Assembly: GCF_016424485.1 (NCBI RefSeq) | Contig: NZ_JAELUP010000065.1 | Location: 271,227 to 335,226, forward strand | Reading direction: 5' to 3' | Source of the DNA: Paenibacillus roseus | GTDB taxonomy: Bacteria > Bacillota > Bacilli > Paenibacillales > Paenibacillaceae | Length of the DNA: 64,000 nucleotides | In this document: piece after piece, positions 62,074 through 64,000 of the stretch | How the letters are laid out: each line of letters begins with the position of its first letter | Position numbering within the stretch: position 1 is the first letter of the stretch | Program-made: the position numbers and the translations under genes | The notes under the pieces: model-generated | The model's input: the letters and a program-made list of their open reading frames with translations, nothing else | Told to the model about the DNA's origin: nothing | Database searches by the model: none

Positions 62074-62469
62074 TTATACTGTCGCCTTATCTGCAAGCAG
62101 CGGATAGACGCCCTCCTCATCATGCACCTCGCGCCCGGTTAACGGCGGGTTGAACACGCAGATCATCCGCATTGTTTTGGTTGCGCGCAGCCAGTGCTTT
62201 TCATGGCCATCCAGCGCATAGAGCGTCCCCGGACGAATTGGATACACTTCGCCCCCGACCACCTCGATTTCACCCTCGCCTTCAACACAATAAACAGCCT
62301 CCACATGATTTTTATACCAGATCCATGTCTCGGTCCCTTCCTTGATCAGCGTATCATGCATGGAAAAGCCCAGGCCGTCCTTCGCCAGCAGCAAGCGCCT
62401 GGAATTCCAGGTTGGCGTGTCAATATCGTCTTCCGTACCCACCACTTCATTCAATTGTTTGACAATCAT
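62074..62469 (-). CDS. ectC: L-ectoine synthase EctC
   Basis: A 131-residue cupin that cyclises gamma-N-acetyl-diaminobutyrate to ectoine. The opening [20 protein letters not shown] and the cupin block [16 protein letters not shown] with [14 protein letters not shown] are typical, with Glu and His metal ligands in place. The ATG overlaps the ectB stop by four bases. Length is standard. Confidence 0.95.
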   Translation of the reverse strand: MIVKQLNEVVGTEDDIDTPTWNSRRLLLAKDGLGFSMHDTLIKEGTETWIWYKNHVEAVYCVEGEGEIEVVGGEVYPIRPGTLYALDGHEKHWLRATKTMRMICVFNPPLTGREVHDEEGVYPLLADKATV

Positions 62470-63743
62470 AAACTCAGCTCCTTCATTGCTTCTTCCAAAT
62501 GGGCAAGCCCCTCATCCAGCAACTCCGGCTCAATCGTAAGCGGAGGCATCAACTTTGCTACTTCATCACGAGGGCCGGAGGTTTCCATAATCAGTCCCCG
62601 GTTGAAGGCGGCAGCGCACAGGCGCGATGCTTGTTCCGCATCCCGAAAAGCCAGCCCCTGAATCAACCCTTTCCCGCGAATTTCAATGTGATGCTCCGGG
62701 TAATTCGCTTGAATTCGCTCCAGTGTGGCCTGTATCTTGTCGGCCTTGCTAGCCAGTTCCGGTTCAAATTGACCCCCAACCCAGTAGTCCAGTGCCGCCG
62801 TAGCAGCAACGAAACCCAGATTATTGCCTCGAAACGTCCCGTTGTGCTCACCCGGACTCCAGATATCATGGACCGGCTTGATCAGCGTCAGCGCCATCGG
62901 AAGTCCGAATCCGCCTATCGATTTGGATAGGCAGACGATATCCGGCACAATGCCGGCCTGCTCGAAACTGAAGAATGTCCCGGTACGCCCGCAGCCCATT
63001 TGCACATCATCGACAATGAGCAGGATTTTACGTTCCCGGCATATGCGGGCAATCTGCCTTAGCCACTCCTCACTAGCGGAATTCAGTCCGCCTTCCCCCT
63101 GGAGTGTCTCCAGCAGCACCGCTGCAGGCAACTCTACGCCGCTTCCCGGGTCGTCCAGGAGCTTTTCCAGATAGGCTGCCGTATCCACCTTATCGCCAAA
63201 ATACCCGTCATAAGGCATAAACGTTGTATAGGGGAGCGGGACACCGGCTCCGCTGCGCTTGAACTGGTTGCCGGTCGCGGCCAGGGAACCGAGAGACATG
63301 CCGTGAAAGGCATTGGTGAAGCAAATGATCTGTACCCTTCCCGTTACCTTCCGCGCCAGCTTCATCGCGCTTTCAACTGCATTCGTACCGGTCGGACCAG
63401 GAAACATGACCTTGTAATCGAGCTTCCTTGGCTCCAAAATATGTTCCTTAAAGCGGGTAAGAAAAGTTTCCTTGGCGGTAGTCGCCATATCCAGGCTGTG
63501 AGTGATGCCATCGTCATGCAAATAATCGATCAGTCTTTGTTTGAACATGAGGTTGTTATGTCCATAGTTGACAGCCCCTGCACCGGCGAAAAAATCAATA
63601 TACTCCCTGCCTCCGCTGTCCCATAGTCTGGCGTTTTGCGCCTTTTCGAAGACAGTCGTAAAGCTGCGGCAATAGCTGCGCACCTCGGATTCCAACTGAT
63701 TGAACACCCTCATTGACGGACTTTTTTGCATAAGCTGATTCAT
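62466..63743 (-). CDS. ectB: Diaminobutyrate-2-oxoglutarate transaminase EctB
   Basis: A 425-residue class III PLP transaminase that converts aspartate semialdehyde to L-2,4-diaminobutyrate. Motifs include [36 protein letters not shown] (PLP phosphate region), [17 protein letters not shown] and the PLP Lys in [20 protein letters not shown] precedes the ATG at 63743. It follows ectA by about 114 bases holding a repeat copy. Confidence 0.95.
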   Translation of the reverse strand: MNQLMQKSPSMRVFNQLESEVRSYCRSFTTVFEKAQNARLWDSGGREYIDFFAGAGAVNYGHNNLMFKQRLIDYLHDDGITHSLDMATTAKETFLTRFKEHILEPRKLDYKVMFPGPTGTNAVESAMKLARKVTGRVQIICFTNAFHGMSLGSLAATGNQFKRSGAGVPLPYTTFMPYDGYFGDKVDTAAYLEKLLDDPGSGVELPAAVLLETLQGEGGLNSASEEWLRQIARICRERKILLIVDDVQMGCGRTGTFFSFEQAGIVPDIVCLSKSIGGFGLPMALTLIKPVHDIWSPGEHNGTFRGNNLGFVAATAALDYWVGGQFEPELASKADKIQATLERIQANYPEHHIEIRGKGLIQGLAFRDAEQASRLCAAAFNRGLIMETSGPRDEVAKLMPPLTIEPELLDEGLAHLEEAMKELSL

Positions 63744-63786
63744 CTAATCCCTCCCGGAATAATTTTCAACAAGCGTTTTTTGAACA

Positions 63787-63845
63787 AGTGTAAAGACTTT
63801 TCCTTCCTTTGACAGGAAAAATGCCTCATGTTGCGGTAAAAAGTT
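63787..63845 (+). repeat. Intergenic repeat family 1, copy G (within the ectA-ectB gap)
   Basis: GTGTAAAGACTTTTCCTTCC, then TTTGACAGGAAAAATGCCTC and TGTTGCGGTAAAA. It fits the consensus with several changes. It is between ectA and ectB, so it lies in the operon transcript in antisense orientation. Confidence 0.55.
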
Positions 63846-63857
63846 GCAATTCGCCTT

Positions 63858-64000
63858 CTACCGCAAAGGCCCAATGACCACAAGCGGCTCACTCTCATGA
63901 TGCTGTCCCTGCGGGAATAATCCGGCAGGATATCCATGCTGCTCGCTCACCCGAAATGTACAGCCAAGCTCTCTGGCAACAGCCTTGAACAGCCTGAGCG
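63858..64000 (-). CDS. ectA: L-2,4-diaminobutyric acid acetyltransferase EctA (partial)
   Basis: The minus-strand frame ending with TAG at 63858-63860 encodes LFKAVARELGCTFRVSEQHG and continues PAGLFPQGQHHESEPLVVIG then PLR. The pattern AVARELGC then FPQGQHH.SE is the C-terminal end of EctA, a GNAT acetyltransferase that makes N-gamma-acetyl-diaminobutyrate. The N-terminal part lies beyond the window. It heads the ectABCD operon. Confidence 0.85.
   Translation of the reverse strand, partial: LRLFKAVARELGCTFRVSEQHGYPAGLFPQGQHHESEPLVVIGPLR

Overview
The window looks like chromosomal DNA from an aerobic or facultatively anaerobic, endospore-forming Firmicute of the Paenibacillaceae type. Evidence is the Bacillales replication pair dnaB-dnaI, two alpha/beta SASP genes with sigma-G-like promoters, a cwlJ-gerQ pair, an Sda sporulation checkpoint gene preceded by DnaA boxes, a YjcZ-type peptide, HemQ, strong AGGAGG ribosome-binding sites, and frequent TTG/GTG starts. 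No rRNA, tRNA or CRISPR array was seen. The genus is an inference.

Layout: 1-2.8 kb, tail of a probable MFS transporter and a three-gene ABC-2 exporter. 2.9-9.1 kb, an orphan gene, then sulfur uptake on the minus strand (sbp-cysT-cysW, a hydrolase, yezD, an ssuE-like flavin reductase) headed by a strong promoter and a foldable leader. 9.2-16.8 kb, a phosphatase, dnaB-dnaI, yuiB, hemQ, a type II NADH dehydrogenase and a YumC-type reductase. 17.6-23.4 kb, a fermentation cluster adhE-pflB-pflA with an FNR-type operator. 23.6-26.9 kb, a Cys-rich micro-ORF, sda, a YheC/D ATP-grasp gene, a SASP gene and a TagO/WecA-like transferase that appears to start at ATT. 26.9-28.2 kb, a small decayed acquired island: integrase remnant plus a two-gene toxin-antitoxin-like module with a frameshift. 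28.2-34.6 kb, Fe-S assembly (yutM, yutI), mqnE, yutJ, yuzB, an SDR, a HEPN-like protein and ctaA. 34.8-44.7 kb, thioredoxin, lipoprotein, flippase, ThuA, HAD, transglutaminase and MFS genes, and a Toprim protein. 44.6-49.7 kb, AEC transporter, sco-ctaB, cwlJ-gerQ, yfhP. 49.9-57.9 kb, an ArsR-type regulator, a second SASP, trpS with its T-box, the ycgR/ycgQ pair, a MITE-like element, a chemoreceptor and a CAP-domain protein. 58-64 kb, two tandem DGQHR (DndB-like) genes and the ectoine/hydroxyectoine operon ectA(partial)-B-C-D followed by a coupled DUF2179 membrane gene.

How the parts work together: HemQ, CtaA, CtaB and Sco supply heme and copper for respiratory oxidases, MqnE menaquinone, and Ndh/YutJ/YumC redox flow. 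AdhE/PflB/PflA take over under oxygen limitation, consistent with the FNR-type site placed at -41.5. Ectoine genes give osmoprotection, and several loci serve spores.

The items most worth a second look are: the paired orphan DGQHR genes; the structured sbp leader; a Shine-Dalgarno-sequestering leader before the Cys-rich micro-ORF; a seven-copy, single-orientation intergenic repeat family; a 139-bp nested-palindrome element with a deletion derivative between pflA and pflB; the ATT start; and the decayed island. Coordinates and motifs come from reading the sequence by eye; family names come from recalled family features, with no database search.
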